Positions 34,351-46,517 of a DNA stretch of 64,000 nucleotides are shown one piece after another. Position 1 is the first letter of the stretch. Each line of letters begins with the position of its first letter. Source of the DNA: Malaya genurostris (Eukaryota; Arthropoda; Insecta; Diptera; Culicidae). The stretch lies in assembly GCF_030247185.1 (NCBI RefSeq), contig NC_080572.1:299881656-299945655 (forward strand). Direction: 5' to 3'. A program made the position numbers and the translations under genes. The notes beneath the pieces were generated by a model that worked only from the letters and a program-made list of their open reading frames with translations, had not been told where the DNA came from and ran no database searches.

Positions 34351-34707
34351 TTTTGGGTAAGACTAAATCTCGATGTTTCATGCAATTTTAAGACGTTTGG
34401 CATCAAAAAATAATTTTTAATTTCGGAAATCTCACCCTTGTATACATTAGAACGGTAAAAAAAACGTGTTTTGTCGGTTACGTCACTTATATCATCTTAT
34501 CTCCGGAACAAAAAGTCACAGCCATTTGATCTTCGAACTTGATCAATGGCCTAACAATAGCTTTCAAACGGATATAGATTTGTTAAAATCGATTCAGCCA
34601 TCTCCGAAAAACTTGCGCGGTAAAAAAGCAACCGGTTTTGTCAGTTGCGTCACTTATATCATCTTATCCCCGGAACCAGAAGTCATAGCCACTTAATCTT
34701 CGAACTT

Positions 34708-35152
34708 TTTCAACGAATTCTATAGCTCGTCTCGCCAAAGAACACTTGCCAGCTGGCAAGCTTCTTGGGATAAAGATGATCTGGGTCGGTGGATGCACTC
34801 AATTATTCCGAAAATATCGACAAAGGCATGGTTCAGGGGACTGGATGTGAGTAGAGATTTCATTCGTGTGATGTCCAGACTCATGTCCAATCACTACACG
34901 TTAGATGCACATCTCCTTCGAATTGGGCTCTCCGAGACTAATCATTGTGCTTGTGGCGAAGGTTATCGAGATATTGATCATGTCGTTTGGACATGCGTGG
35001 AGTATCGTGATGTCAGATCTCAACTAATAAATTCTTTGCGTACCCAAGGTAGACTATCCAATATCCCAGTTCGAGACATTCTTGCTTGTCGTGACCTTTC
35101 ATACATGAAACTTATTTATCATTTCATAAAGAAAACTGGAGTTTCAATTTAA
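34708..35152 (+). pseudogene. LINE ORF2 C-terminal fragment
   Basis: An open frame continues from the 5' junction to TAA at 35,150-35,152, encoding about the last 147 residues of ORF2 after RNase H. It has the zinc-like motif CACGEGYRDIDHVVWTC, with conservative changes such as the C-terminus KKTGVSI. There is no enzymatic domain left. Absence of stops over this length suggests recent insertion. Confidence 0.85.
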
Positions 35153-35541
35153 TAAAGGCCCCTTTCAAGACTTAGTTCTGATCCCAGCTGCGTCCATGAG
35201 TTCAACCAATAGCTAAATTAGAATAAAAATAATGTAATGATACAAACAAACTCGAAACAGTTTATGAAATTATTAACAAAATGTCTGAAAATAACAGCTT
35301 ATTTTATAATTTATAGAAGTTAATCGTTTGGTTCAAATAATATTTCCGAGTAGATTTCATAATTAATGACGAGTTACCTAAGATGATATTTAAGTAATAA
35401 GAGAATATGTTTTAATAAATGCAAAACGTTGTGACTATGTTAGAATTAAATTAGGATAAGAATATTATGTAAAAGTGATGCTACGGCGAAGAAAAACTTA
35501 TGTAAACTGCCTTAAGAAATAAACGTATTTATGAAAAAAAA
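34708..35541 (+). mobile_element. 5'-truncated copy of the I-type LINE
   Basis: A 13-bp duplication aatcttcgaactt (34,695-34,707 and 35,542-35,554) and a terminal A-run bound the copy. It begins at the codons for FNEFYS of ORF2 and keeps the C-terminal end and 3' UTR. Its coding part is nearly identical to the 16-kb element, while the 3' UTR differs by several indels, so they are sister copies of close subfamilies. Confidence 0.9.
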
Positions 35542-35775
35542 AATCTTCGAACTTGATCAATGGCCCAATACTAGCTTTCAAACGAGCTTAAGCTTGTTGA
35601 AATTGGTTAAGCCATCTCTGAGAAAACCGCACGATAAAAAAAAACGTTAAAAGGTGCACATACACACAAACATACACACACACACATTTTCCGATCTCGT
35701 CGAGCTGAGTCGATAGTCGTTTTTTCCAGCCATTCTAATAGAGAAAGGCAAAAATATAGGAGAAACTTTTTTTTT

Positions 35776-35815
35776 ATTCATTTAGGGGTTAGCCAAATTT
35801 TGTGCTAGGGCACAT
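35776..35815 (-). repeat. Terminal fragment of the hammerhead family
   Basis: On the plus strand, catttaggggttagccaaat matches the 31-bp arm at 9599-9629. Seen on the minus strand it ends 'aacccctaaatgaataaaaa', so the family end is here followed by an A-rich tail. Confidence 0.7.
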
Positions 35816-35993
35816 AACCGTTTTTAATATTTATTTTTTTTAAATTTTTGTTCTTCTGTTGATTTTCTGATTCTTGAAAAAGTATTCAATTTTTTTACCA
35901 ATGTTCCAACAACTTCTTGGCCACCCTTTTTTGTACAATTTATACTTTCCGAGTTAACAAGGTTTGAAGAAAGTGCATGCAAAAATCCCCGGT

Positions 35994-36330
35994 CCCGGGT
36001 TGGCGGTACAATGCATAGGACGCTGGTCTTACAAACTAGTTGTCGTATGTTCGAGCCCCGACCTGGAAGGATTCTTAGTGTCAGTAGGATCCATAGCATT
36101 AGCCATGCAATGATTCTGTACACTTAGAATCGGTTGCGAGATCTGTTGAAACAGAAAGGCCAAATTCCACAAAAGGAATGTAATGCCAAGACTTTGCTTC
36201 TGAAAGCACTCGTAGATCGTAGCACAAGCCATAGAATGGTTTTTACACTAGAAATCAGCTGCAAAATCTGTTGAATTAGAATGGCCCAATTTTACAAAAG
36301 GTATGTAGTAGAGCAATTCCAGAAATGATT
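35994..36330 (+). mobile_element. tRNA-Val-like SINE and fused partial copy
   Basis: 35,994-36,194: a tRNA-like head whose anticodon arm folds as CTGGT-CTTACAA-ACTAG (loop centre TAC, Val-like), then B-box-like tgttcgagccc (36,048-36,058) and a common body ending caagactttgctt. 36,195-36,330 is a headless second copy (actcgtagatcgtagcac). The 45.5-kb copy has CTGGT-CTTACAA-GCCAG, so the arm stays paired despite changes. Confidence 0.75.
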
Positions 36331-37470
36331 AGCAAGTCATCAGACTTGACATACTCCGATTCGGATGAAATTTGGCACACGTTTTTAGTATGACAAAACT
36401 GATTTTTAGAAGGGCGTATGTATTTTTGAATGCACTTTCTTCAAATCGTGGTAACTCAGTAACTGAAAATTACACAAAAATGATGTTTAAAAAAGTTATA
36501 GGCAGAGCTAATGAAAGTCATTTTCATTGACTGAAAATAAACGAAAATAACGAGAAATTATTGTCACCCTCAGCTTCACTTGCAGTAGTTTTGGTTTCCA
36601 AAGAGGTTCTGGGATGTAATTTCTTCGATGTATCATATTATAGTCACTTCTTATAGCTGAGCGTCACACATTTTCAATACATCGATGAAAGAATGAGAAT
36701 TGAATTTCTGCTGATTCTCCCTGGAGACGTTAGTTTGGTTTTATCTTGCTATAGAGGAAAGAGTGACGTTGGCAATTATAATTCTCAATTATATTCTCTC
36801 TTTTTCAATGAGAAACGAAAATGATTCGTCTCTCTCAGTTTGTTCTGATGTCGGTCATTTACAAATGAGACAGTAAAAAACGAAATTGAGCCTGTTGGAT
36901 TGTATTCTTTCATTGAGAATGCATGGCAATTTTGAGCTCTGGTTCTAGGAAATCGACTGGGCACTCTTAAAAAACATACATCGTAGTTTAAGAAGAATTA
37001 GAATTAGGAATTAGTACACTATAATTTGGTTTTAAATCTTTACTTAAACCTCTCATTTTGATGCTAATTGGACTAGTGTGAATTAAAAATGTTTAAATAT
37101 TTCAAGAACGGCTGCTTCTAGAAGAAAGGTTGTTATTGGCAAATTTATTTCTTTTAATCTGTAGAATTATATTGTAGTGTTGGTAAAATGGTTTAGCTGT
37201 AACTTCTTCAGTTTTCAATTCATACTAATTAAATTTGCATCAAAATGAGAGCTTTAAGTTAAGGTTTAAAATGATTTTTTTAGTATTAAAGAGACATTTC
37301 TTATAAATTTTAGTTATTCGGTTGGTTTTCTGATTTTTGAAAAAGTTTTCTACTTTTTTAAAGTGTATATTTTCCTAAGTGTGCCCAAACGATTCCCAAC
37401 TTTTTCTTCTTGGCAACCATTTTTGTACAATTTATTGTTTCCGAGTTACAACGATTTGAAGAACAAAAAT
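36331..37470. mobile_element. TIR element, copy 2, interrupted
   Basis: Matches copy 1 (33,440-34,350) block by block: 'gggcgtatgtattttt', 'gtgtgaattaaaaatgt', 'acggctgcttctaga', and the right arm ending tttccgagttac. The left arm is split at 36,502 by another insertion. Confidence 0.7.
36503..36945. mobile_element. 443-bp insertion with TAGG duplication
   Basis: TAGG occurs at 36,499-36,502 and 36,946-36,949; copy 1 has a single uninterrupted 'gttataggaaatcgattggg' here. The insert starts cagagcta and closes with the inverted motif near 36,940 (gagctctg). No ORF. A 4-bp target duplication does not fit Tc1/mariner; the superfamily is undetermined. Confidence 0.65.
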
Positions 37471-37679
37471 ACCAATGCAAAAATACCAAACAGTCTTTTC
37501 ATCCGTGCAAATAATGATTTACCATTCTAAGAACGTGTGCCCAGATGCTATCTAATTGAAAAAAGTCGATTATCATTTTGCCACTTAGTCTACTGTTATT
37601 TTCTGGAATTGCTTAGTATAAAGGCTTAATTTAAGGAACCATCGATTTTCACGTCGCCGACTTGGGTTTGATTCTCAAC

Positions 37680-38198
37680 TTCGGGACTAACAAAGAAAAA
37701 GTCGATTTTTTACCGTGAACACTTTTTTATTCTTCAGTATAATCCCCATCTAAAGCGATACACTTGACCCATCGGTCTTCCAACATTTTGATGCCCTTTG
37801 CAAAAAAAAAAAAGATTTGTCAAGGCCTTCAAAATAGGCTTCTGTTTCTGCAATGACCTCAGCATTCGACGAAAATTTCTTTCCCTGGATAACCCTTTTC
37901 TGGTTTGGAAATAATATTCGCTGGGGGCCAAGTCTGGAGAATATGGTGGACCAATTCGTACCGCAAATCATTCAATTTCACCGTTGCTTTTATGCATGAA
38001 TGCGCTGGTGCGTCTTCTTCCATAGCCTTATGAAAACAAGAACTCGTCTGACACGATCAGCTGTTATTCAAACACTAGATTGTAATGAAATTTGATATTG
38101 GATCACCTAGAGGCTTGTTCACCACAAAAATATACACGGTTTGAAACTATTTACGTATTTTATGTGAGAGAGCCGGGACTTTTCATTCCATGTAGTAT
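37680..38198 (-). mobile_element. Mariner deletion derivative
   Basis: The TIR acttttcattccatgtagtat is present at 38,178-38,198; the opposite end is lost. The minus strand encodes scraps of transposase C-terminus (LGPQRILFPNQK, KFSSNAEVIAETEAYFEGLD) in two frames, with the catalytic centre missing. Same family as 12.0 and 57.2 kb. Confidence 0.75.
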
Positions 38199-38329
38199 AG
38201 AACGAGAACGAGTGTTTTCATATCACCGGTGTCGATCAAGAAAAAAGCAGTTTCAGGGAGTGGAGAAGAGTTGCATGTTCGAGTTCTGCCTTTAACTTTA
38301 GAAACCATTTAAAAAAATCCTTTCCAGAT

Positions 38330-38475
38330 ATCTTAGAAATGCATGCAACGTTCAGATCAGATGTAAGTCTCATAATCGATTTTATTCTATAAATTCTCAG
38401 AGAGGCGATTTAAACAATTTTCTTTTCAAGATCACACTATATCTCGACGTTTTGTGCATTTCTAAGACAAAACAA
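38330..38475. repeat. Fold-back family fragment
   Basis: Inverted pieces 'cttagaaatgcatgcaacgt' (38,332) and 'cgacgttttgtgcatttcta' (38,437) flank an AT-rich loop; related to 2461-2960. Confidence 0.6.
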
Positions 38476-39590
38476 GACGCCCAACTACTAAAACTTGCAT
38501 AGAAAACCGCATGACTTTACAAATTCGCATAAAACCTCATACAAAATGTACAAAATAGGTGATTTATATTTCATCACGACGTCTGCGGTAGTGGACCAGT
38601 TGTTTTTCCATTGATTCGTGAGATATCGTCATTTTTTTCACCAATTATCAACATCCAACGAGACGGGAAGAACATTTGCCCATTCAACTCATACAAAACT
38701 CAGAAATCAACCAACAGAACCTCCGCATATGTCCAACTTTGCACGGTCGCTACGTAGTTAAATTCTCCTTCTCACCCCCTGTGACTTCGTTCCCCGGAGA
38801 GAACACACACGCATACGTATTAGATGTGGTCGGAAAAAGCAATTTCTTGTACCCGTACCCGACCCGAACCCGAGAATAAATTATAGTTCAAAATAGTACT
38901 CGCTAAAAAATAAAAATCTTGACCCTTTAAATATAAATCTTTTTTTTTCCTGTACCTGGAATAGACACCCGAAACCCGTTAATATCTAATACATTTATTG
39001 TTGGTCTGGTTCTATTCTTGGATCTTTCGTTAGCCTTGAAGCTTTGTATCGTAAGTAAACGTTCACAAATCATTTCTAACCTTTCGTCTATTTCTATCGT
39101 TCAGTCGGTTAAGACATTTAAGATTTCACATATATTAATCGGGTTGGCAAATTTTAATAGTCCTTGACCAAATAAACTTATTTCATTTTATCAATTATTC
39201 CCCAAAAAGGCCGAATCGAATTTCATAACCAAACATTCCAATCAAAAGACTTATGGTCCCATACAAAACAGGTGAATTTTATTCGGTTCCGATTTCCAGT
39301 TCTGGAATTACAAAGTGATAAATTTTTAAAATTCAAACCGTCATGGCCATACGAACCGTTTAGGATCCCTGAATATCGGTTCCAGAAGTACCATGAATAA
39401 TGACCAAAAACTCTAAAATGGAACTAACTTCGACATCTCATGGAATACTTAATCGATTGTCACACGTTTAGATTCAAAGGAATAATTTGATGATTACACG
39501 AAATTTGTGCCGCCGAGCCATCTTGGCCTCGGTTATGTGGCTGCGCCACATCAGTTATACAGGAGATATAACATACAGGAAACATGACTT
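38476..39590. other. Unassigned interval
   Basis: 39,230-39,480 has one diverged unit of the ~180-bp repeat (tcggttccgatttccagttc). 39,500-39,560 belongs to the interior of the Foldback family (tgccgccgagccatcttgg). No gene is recognised. Confidence 0.4.
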
Positions 39591-39692
39591 TTTCGGCGAA
39601 ACGACTTTCGGCGAAATGGCATTCGGCGAAATGACTTTCGGCGAAATGGCTTTTGGTGAAATGGCTTTTGGCGAAACGACCCGCTCCCATTA
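39591..39692. mobile_element. Foldback-type element, right end
   Basis: Seven tandem copies of a 15-bp unit of the form ttcggcgaaatgact. Read on the plus strand it would give a repeated FGE-containing pentapeptide, an accident of the repeat. The left half is missing. Confidence 0.8.
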
Positions 39693-42689
39693 CTGGTCAT
39701 AAGGATTAGTTTTCAGTCAAGTATACTTTTGCTTGAAGACTCAAAGCATATCTTTAAATTGAAAATGAAATTATCCAACATTTAAAAAAATTGAAAACAT
39801 AACGAAGACGTTTACAGAAATTTCTTTATACTTTGATTAAAATATGCTATTCTATTTTTCCTGAATATTTCCGAGCATACTCATCTTGTGTGGTTTGTGA
39901 CATGCTGTTATGGACCAATATTTTTGAAGACGTTTTCACACATTTCAGATGACATGTAAATAAGCGAACAATATTTTAAACTTCCAACGGGTCTACAGAA
40001 TCTACATTCATCAACATAAAAAAATTGTCAAATTATACAGATTGCAGACTCAAAAGCAACCACGAATCTATCAAGTTGTTAGTAAATTTATCCGTGTTCA
40101 GTGCATTGTACAATCGGAACAGCAATTTGTCTGTTTCCATACGATAAAAATATAAACAATGTCGTAAACCCACCGAGCTTCCTCTCGCTAAGAAAACATG
40201 AGTCTTCGAATTTTTCGATCATCACAGTTTGCTAACATAACGCTCGCTAGATGACTACTATAAGCGCTTGTTTTGATAGATTTTTAAAAGCCTGTTTCCT
40301 GTTTCTCTTTTTCTAGCTGGCGATTTCTTCATGCGAGTCGTTTGTAGCGGTGAATGCAGAGAGGATTTGCATATCTGACAGGCAACACTGGAATCATATT
40401 TTACGCATTGTATTTTGAAACCTATCCGTATGCATATGTTATTCAAGTGAACACAATACCATAAAATTTTTGAAAATGCGCGTTGACCGTATTTGCTCTC
40501 GGTCTGTTCACTTTTACTACTTAGTAAGACCTTTCCACTAGCAAGCATCGATCTCAAGCATGGAAAAAAGAACGCTCTCCACGTTGCTTAACACCAATTA
40601 TACTGTTTAAGAGGCACGAAGCATGCGCTAAAATAAGGTTGGTGCTTTTGTCTTTGCTTCAAGTTTGTCTGTTGTTCATTCAAAACAGTCTAACATGATC
40701 ACCATCGGAAAAAGAACAATCGCGCAATCCGAAATGCGACATTCCCCGAGAATCACTATCGTAACAAATCGTTTTGAACCCATCACCTCGAGCTGACGGT
40801 GAATTACTCTATGAAGCACCAAGGTCTTTGCTGTGTTTTGCTTTCACCTATTCTTACTCAATTGACACCGACCTCCGAACAGACACGGAAAGCTGGCGGT
40901 TCGAGACGAATCAGACTCCCGCTTATGACGGCATACTGAAAGTCGAGTGTCGGCGGAAAGTGCTCTTTTACAGTATTTTTTGTTTTGTTTACATACAGAC
41001 GCTTTGTGCTAGGTGTGAAATGTTAACGCTTGAGAAATTTTTTTTCCTACCGGCATGCCGAAGCCTGTAAGAAGCTTGCCCGAGTTGCTGTTTAAATGGG
41101 TTCAATTCATAGTTCACAAACTTTGCATTAGGATTTGCAAGGTAAGACTTCTCCATCATCTAGTTCGCAGAATTTGTTGAATTAGAGCTGTCATTATGTT
41201 AATGGATTCTCAGCTTTGGGACAACAAAATTCATGACCATGACCAGTAGAAAATATAGAAAAGATAGTATGATTACGAAGAACGAATCAAAAGTAATCTT
41301 TGGTAAAATTCAATGCAATTTACGAAATCTATAGTATTCTGAAATGATTGATTTCAGAGTGGCGCAATGGAAGTGAGTATGCACCAGATCCAGTAGGAGT
41401 TTGCCATTTCAGATTGAGAAATTTTTAACATAAATTGCTACAATATTTGACTGCATTGAAATAAATGAGCTCTTTCCATGACTGGCGTATTTTTGAAGTG
41501 ATTTCGGATAGCTGCATCGATCGGAACAAATAGTAATAGGAGAGGGCAATGACAGAGTTATACGGTGGGTGCGGCAGGACTTCTCATTTCAGCGTTTCTA
41601 AGTATGTTTCACCGGCTTTGCTACATAAGGGAAAGCATTGTCATTTTGCAAAATTACTTTGCCGTATCTGTCGGTGTATTGTGACCGTTTTTCTTGCAAT
41701 GCTCATTGCAACACAATTATAAATTTTAGGTTCAATTTTGAATATTTAAAATACACCTGATACAGAAAAAGTTTTGTCCACATCAAAGAGATCAAACTAG
41801 ATGCAATCATTGCAATCAAACTCAGATGCAAACAAGTTTGAGATCAAACTACGATTGATAAAATATTTTATGTATCTAATTCCCGGTGTGCTTTCTATTA
41901 TCGTTTTTAACAGACACTTTAAACTTTTCCACTGGAACTGTCATTATGGAGTATTCAAATAAAATTTGTGACTGTGTCCGAGAGAAGCTGTGTCACATGT
42001 CGAAGACCTTCTAAATATTTATATCGCACAACAATCCACAATATTTGTGATGATGATCATTTACATTCCAAATTTAAATCACGACAATTCACTGCATAGA
42101 GTAGCTTAACCGACTCGAGGAGAACGGAAAACTAGAAGATGTTTTATATGTCATATTAGTAGATGGTCATACAAATTTACTTTGGTTATACTGGTTTCGA
42201 TTGCAAAACGAAACTCACATAAATTTCTCAGAGATAAATTAACGTTTGAGCATGGATATTAGTACAAGGAAACAAAATCAGGTGAACGAGAGTGACGCCT
42301 GAGTAATTGAAATCTAAACCGTTGATTTGAACCAGAGTAGCGATGCTCATGTGCTTCATGTAAGGCCATTTCACAGCGATTTCGGTCTATAATCGCTTCA
42401 TTAATGCACGCTAATACTGGCTTTTTTCTGATTTGAGATAGTCCTCCAAAAAGATACTACGCCGGTCCCAGAAAGTCGACATTACGATCTTTTCGTCCCA
42501 TTGAGACGCACTTCGAGGCACTCGTGCCGGCTTGAAACACTCGTGCTGGTTTCTGTCTATTGTCGGGTAATTATTCTGTTCTTTGGCGTATAATAATGTA
42601 TTCGTTCTTTTTTCTAGTCCTAAAAAAGTATGTGGTAAATTTAGGATGCCAAAACTCTTGTAACACATCAAACGTTTCGTAAAACACAA
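39693..42689. other. Three kb of apparently single-copy DNA
   Basis: No transposon signature. 40,640-41,080 is GC-richer, with a 98-codon ORF (40,774-41,070) lacking recognisable domains; it may be a UTR or promoter of a host gene. 42,411-42,692 has an uncalled minus-strand ORF. Confidence 0.3.
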
Positions 42690-42979
42690 CATTTACAAAA
42701 GAGTAGTGGATGTAACGCCTCGTAACGCTTGTATGTTTTAAAAATATAACACATTTAACGTTTTGTAATACCTAAAAATCACCAACAAATTGCCGTAACG
42801 AATGTAACGCTTCGTAACACTAACAATAAACTAACACATGTCACGTTTCGTAATGCCTGTAGCTTTCAAAAAGAAAACGTTTCATAACGCCTGTAACTTA
42901 CAAAAGGTAACGCCTTAAACTTACTGAAAATGTAATGCATGAAATGCTTGTAACTTACAAACAAGCAATGCTTGTAACA
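42690..42979. repeat. 43-bp satellite, left arm
   Basis: Diverged tandem copies of a unit built on taacgcatgtaacgcttcg and taacgcctataacttacaaa. The array is interrupted at about 42,980 by a LINE and resumes at 45,396. Confidence 0.85.
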
Positions 42980-44909
42980 TCCAAACAATCTTGCTTGGGA
43001 GTTTTCCTAGATATTGAAGGTGCCTTTGATAACGTGTCTTTCAATTCAATTCTGGAAGCAGCCCGTGGTCATGGCATACCTTCAAGTATCACAAATTGGA
43101 TACACGCAATGCTTAGCAATCGACTTCTTTGTTCATCGCTTCGGCAAGCAGAGATTAGAAAGCTGAGTGTCTGTGGGTGTCCTCAAGGTGGTGTACTATC
43201 CCCACTTTTATGGAACCTAGTCGCTGATGGTTTGTTCAGGAAACTTAGTAACCTTGGATTTCCGACTTATGGTTTTGCCGACGATTATCATATATTGATG
43301 ACCGGTATAAGCATTAACACTCTCTTTGATTTAATGCAGCAAGCCTTGCGATCTGTTGAACAATGGTGTTGTCAGGTTGGATTATCTGTAAATCCGGGCA
43401 AAACATCAAATGGTGCTTTTCACTCATCATAGGATAATTACAGGAGCTCGTCCGTTACAGTTCTTCGGTTCAGAGGTCACTGTGGTCGATCAAGTTAAAT
43501 ACGTCGGGGTTATTCTTGATTCAAAACTGAATTGGTCTGCTCACATTGACTTCAGGATTAACAGAGCTTGTATGGCTTTCGGCCAATGCAGACGAGCTTT
43601 TGGAAAATCATGAGGACTCAAACCCAGATACATTCATTGGATCTACACAACTATCGTTAGACCTATTTTAGCATATGGTTGTCTTGTATGGTGGCAGAAA
43701 GGAGAAGTCGCAACAGTTCAGTCAAAGATAAATCATCTCCAAAGGATGGTCCTAATGGCGATGACAGGAGCATTCACGACAACTCCTACTGCTGCTCTAG
43801 AGGCGCTACTGTGTATTAAACCACTACATGTGTTCCTAAAACAAGAAGCATTATCTTGTGCATACCGTCTTAAGGTTACAGGGCTTTGGAACAGTAACCC
43901 ATTAGATTATGCTACTAGCCACACTCGCTTGTGGTCTCAAATGGTTACCTGGGATGAGTATTTACTCGCTCCTAGTGACCTAACTGTCACATGCCGTTTT
44001 ACTTTCAAACCATTCCATGTGAGCTATCCTCTTCGTGAGGAATGGTTGTCTGGTTGTCTGGAACGACAACTTGATGAACACATAGTTTGTTATACGGACG
44101 GTTCTCTGTGGAATGGTCGAGCTGGTGCTGGTGTCTACTGTCGTGAAATGAGGCTGGAGCAGTCTCTTTCACTTGGTAGATACTGTACTGTGTTCCAAGC
44201 AGAAATCTACAAAATTCTGTGTGGAGTACAATCGGCACATCTGTGGTAAACGAATTTATTTTTGTTCCGACAGTCAGGCAGCCTTAAAAGCACTCAGTTC
44301 GAATGACTCACGGTCGAATCTAGTGATCGCATGTCGAACTCAAATTGAAGACCTCAGCATTTCAAATGCTGTTTACTTCTTATGGGTACCCGGCCATTCT
44401 GGTATTACTGCAAATGAATGGGCTGATGAGTTGGCTAGAGCTGGTGCAACGATGATTTCGATTTCGTTGGTCCTGAACCAGCTTTACCACTTTCAACTAG
44501 TTGGATGAAGCACAAGATTCGTTCTTGGGCTGCATCCAAACATGTCAGCTACTGGCGCAGCTTGCAAACTTGCGCTCAGACAAAAGCATTTTCACCAGAT
44601 TTAAATCTGAAAATGTCAAAGTGTCTACTGCATTTCTCCAAGCATCATTGCAGTATTCTGGTCAGAGCTCTGACTGGACATTGCAAACTCAATTATCACA
44701 TGGCTACTATTCAACGTGCTGAGTATTATTCGTGTGATTTGTGTGAATGCGATTATGGTACTTCATATCATCTGATATGTAACTGTCCCGCATTGACGCA
44801 GCTACGTATCCGGGTTTTTGGTTCTCCATACATGGTTGAGTCTGTGTATGCGGAGCTAAAATTGAAGGATATTCTCTCGTTTCTCACCCAATGTGGTAAG
44901 GAGCTATAG
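42980..44909 (+). pseudogene. RT-RNase H remnant of second LINE
   Basis: Reverse transcriptase blocks: GVFLDIEGAFDNVSF, GCPQGGVLSPLLWN and YGFADD (about 42,995-43,290). RNase H: YTDGSLWNGRAGAGVY (about 44,091), FQAEIY, CSDSQAALKAL and WVPGHSGITANEWADELA (about 44,385-44,435). The tail ends in a Cys-rich segment (YYSCDLCECDYGTSYHLICN) and a stop at 44,907-44,909. Breaks: frameshifts at about 43,425, 44,215 and 44,465, and a TGA at 43,611. The endonuclease and the N-terminal part of RT are absent. The number of lesions shows an older insertion than the 16-kb LINE. Confidence 0.85.
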
Positions 44910-45395
44910 TCAGAAGGGTTCTTCCTGGAGTGAATGAATCCTGTATTCACCTTAAATAGGGTTTAGCAGATTGTTTGGCATCCTTTAGGGGGTACCGAAT
45001 TTGCTTCTGCTCGTACATACTGCGAATCTTCCGGGAGTGCAGAATGATGTCGCTTTTGTAAGATCTCTAAATCCTCTCGGGGGTTGGAGGTTTTATTAAC
45101 AGCAGACTGTTCGGGACCTCGTAGAGGTTCAGAATTTACTTCTGCTTCCACTAAATGTGATCCTCAGCAGATTGTTCAGCATCCCTTAGGGGTGCAGAAT
45201 TTACTTCTGCTTTTATGTGTTTTTGTGTCGTCAATTTTTACCATCCTCCTACTCCAACCCTTACCGTTTCCTTTCAATCCTTCCCTCTTATATATCGGGA
45301 AAATGATGCTAAAACAAATTGATGGCAAGGCACAAATCTCCAAATATCAAGGGGAACGTGCCATTTGAGCCAATTTGTTCTGATTCCTGAACGTC
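42980..45395 (+). mobile_element. RNase H-bearing LINE, second family
   Basis: Inserted in the 43-bp satellite. It is 5'-truncated inside the reverse transcriptase, followed by RNase H, a cysteine-rich C-terminus and a 3' UTR. The UTR (44,960-45,215) has three diverged copies of a motif with 'gcatcccttaggggtgcaga' and 'atttacttctgctt'. No terminal poly(A) is visible. The type is probably LOA, I or a related clade; the sequence clearly differs from the 16-kb element. Confidence 0.8.
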
Positions 45396-46310
45396 TATAA
45401 CTCATAAAAAGTAACGCATGTAACGCTTCGTAGCTCACAAAAAAATAATGCATGTCCCGGGTTGGTTGCTCAATGCATAGGACGCTGGTCTTACAAGCCA
45501 GTTATCGTATGTTCGAGCCTCGACCAGGAAGGATTCTTAGCGTCAGTAGGATCCATAGTACTAGCCATGCGATGATTCTATACGCTATATGAATCGGCTG
45601 CGAAGTCTGTTGCAACAAAAAGACCAAATTCCACAAAAGGAATGTAATGTCAAGACTTTGCTTAATGTAACTTACAAATGAGTAACTATTGTAACGCTTC
45701 ATAACGTCATAACTCACAAAAATGTAACTTATAAACGCCTTTATATGACAAAAAAAATAACACTCCGTAACGGGGTTAACTTATTAAAATGTAACTCTTC
45801 GTAACGCCTATGATTCCCAAAAAGTAACGCATGTAACGCTCCGTAACTCCTATAACTTACACAAAATAACGTTATTTTTACATGAGGTATAGGCGTAACG
45901 AAGAGTTACATGCGTTACTTTTTGTAAGTGTAACGCTTCGTAACGCCTGAAACTTACTAAAAAGTAACACATGTAACGTTTCGTAACGCCTATGAGTCAT
46001 GAAAAATAATGCATGTAACGCTTCGTAACGCTTTAAACTTATGAAATAGTATCACATGTAACGCTTCGTAATGCCAATAACTTACAAAAAAGTAACGCAT
46101 GTAACACTTCGTAACGCCTGGCTTACAAAAAAGTAACACATATAACGCTTCGTAACGCCTATGACTTACAAAAAAATAACGCATGTAACGCTTCGTAACG
46201 CCTATAGCTGACTAAAAAAGTAACGCATGCAACGCTTTGTAACGCTTATAACTCACAAAAAAGTAACGCAACCCTTCGTAACACCTATAACTTCCTTAAA
46301 AGTTACGCAT
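45396..46310. repeat. 43-bp satellite, right arm
   Basis: About twenty diverged units (gtaacgcatgtaacgcttcg...). One unit near 45,885-45,930 is inverted relative to the others. It is interrupted by a SINE at 45,453-45,662. Minus-strand ORFs across it are products of the repeat. Confidence 0.9.
45453..45662 (+). mobile_element. tRNA-Val-like SINE in the satellite
   Basis: The head contains caatgcataggacg, an anticodon-like arm CTGGT-CTTACAA-GCCAG and tgttcgagcctcgacc (B-box-like). The body ends gtcaagactttgctt. Satellite units stop and resume at its borders, so the ends are clear to within a few bases. Confidence 0.8.
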
Positions 46311-46517
46311 CGTCACTCGTTTACCGCAAGAATCTAACCCTCATAACGGTTTTCAAAATTCATAATTTCCCCAAAATTACTCACCCGATTTGTAACCCTC
46401 AATTTAAGAAAATTATCGTATGCAACGCTTTCTAGTTTCTTTAACTTAACATAGTGCTTCCCATCTCACGATAATTTCGAGTGAAACGTTTCGTCAAAAA
46501 TGGAACATTTTTCCATA

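Larger units (their letters stand above)
34440..35700. repeat. ~180-bp repeat units split by a LINE
   Basis: 34,490-34,620 and 34,660-34,700 plus 35,555-35,690 are units of one repeat (gatcttcgaacttgatcaat, caaacggatatagatttgtt). The intact unit at 34,523 shows the uninterrupted target of the insertion at 34,708. Confidence 0.75.

Noticed and set aside
39460..39702. ORFs on both strands with repeated FGEM / AESHF pentapeptides
   Set aside because: Pure consequence of a 15-bp tandem repeat whose length is a multiple of three; it is the end of a Foldback-type element.
40774..41070. 98-codon ORF in GC-richer DNA
   Set aside because: No domain, start context weak, and no splice or polyadenylation signal that fits; may be UTR or regulatory.
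45990..46184. Minus-strand ORF with repeated RYFFVS motifs
   Set aside because: Translation of the 43-bp satellite, not a gene.
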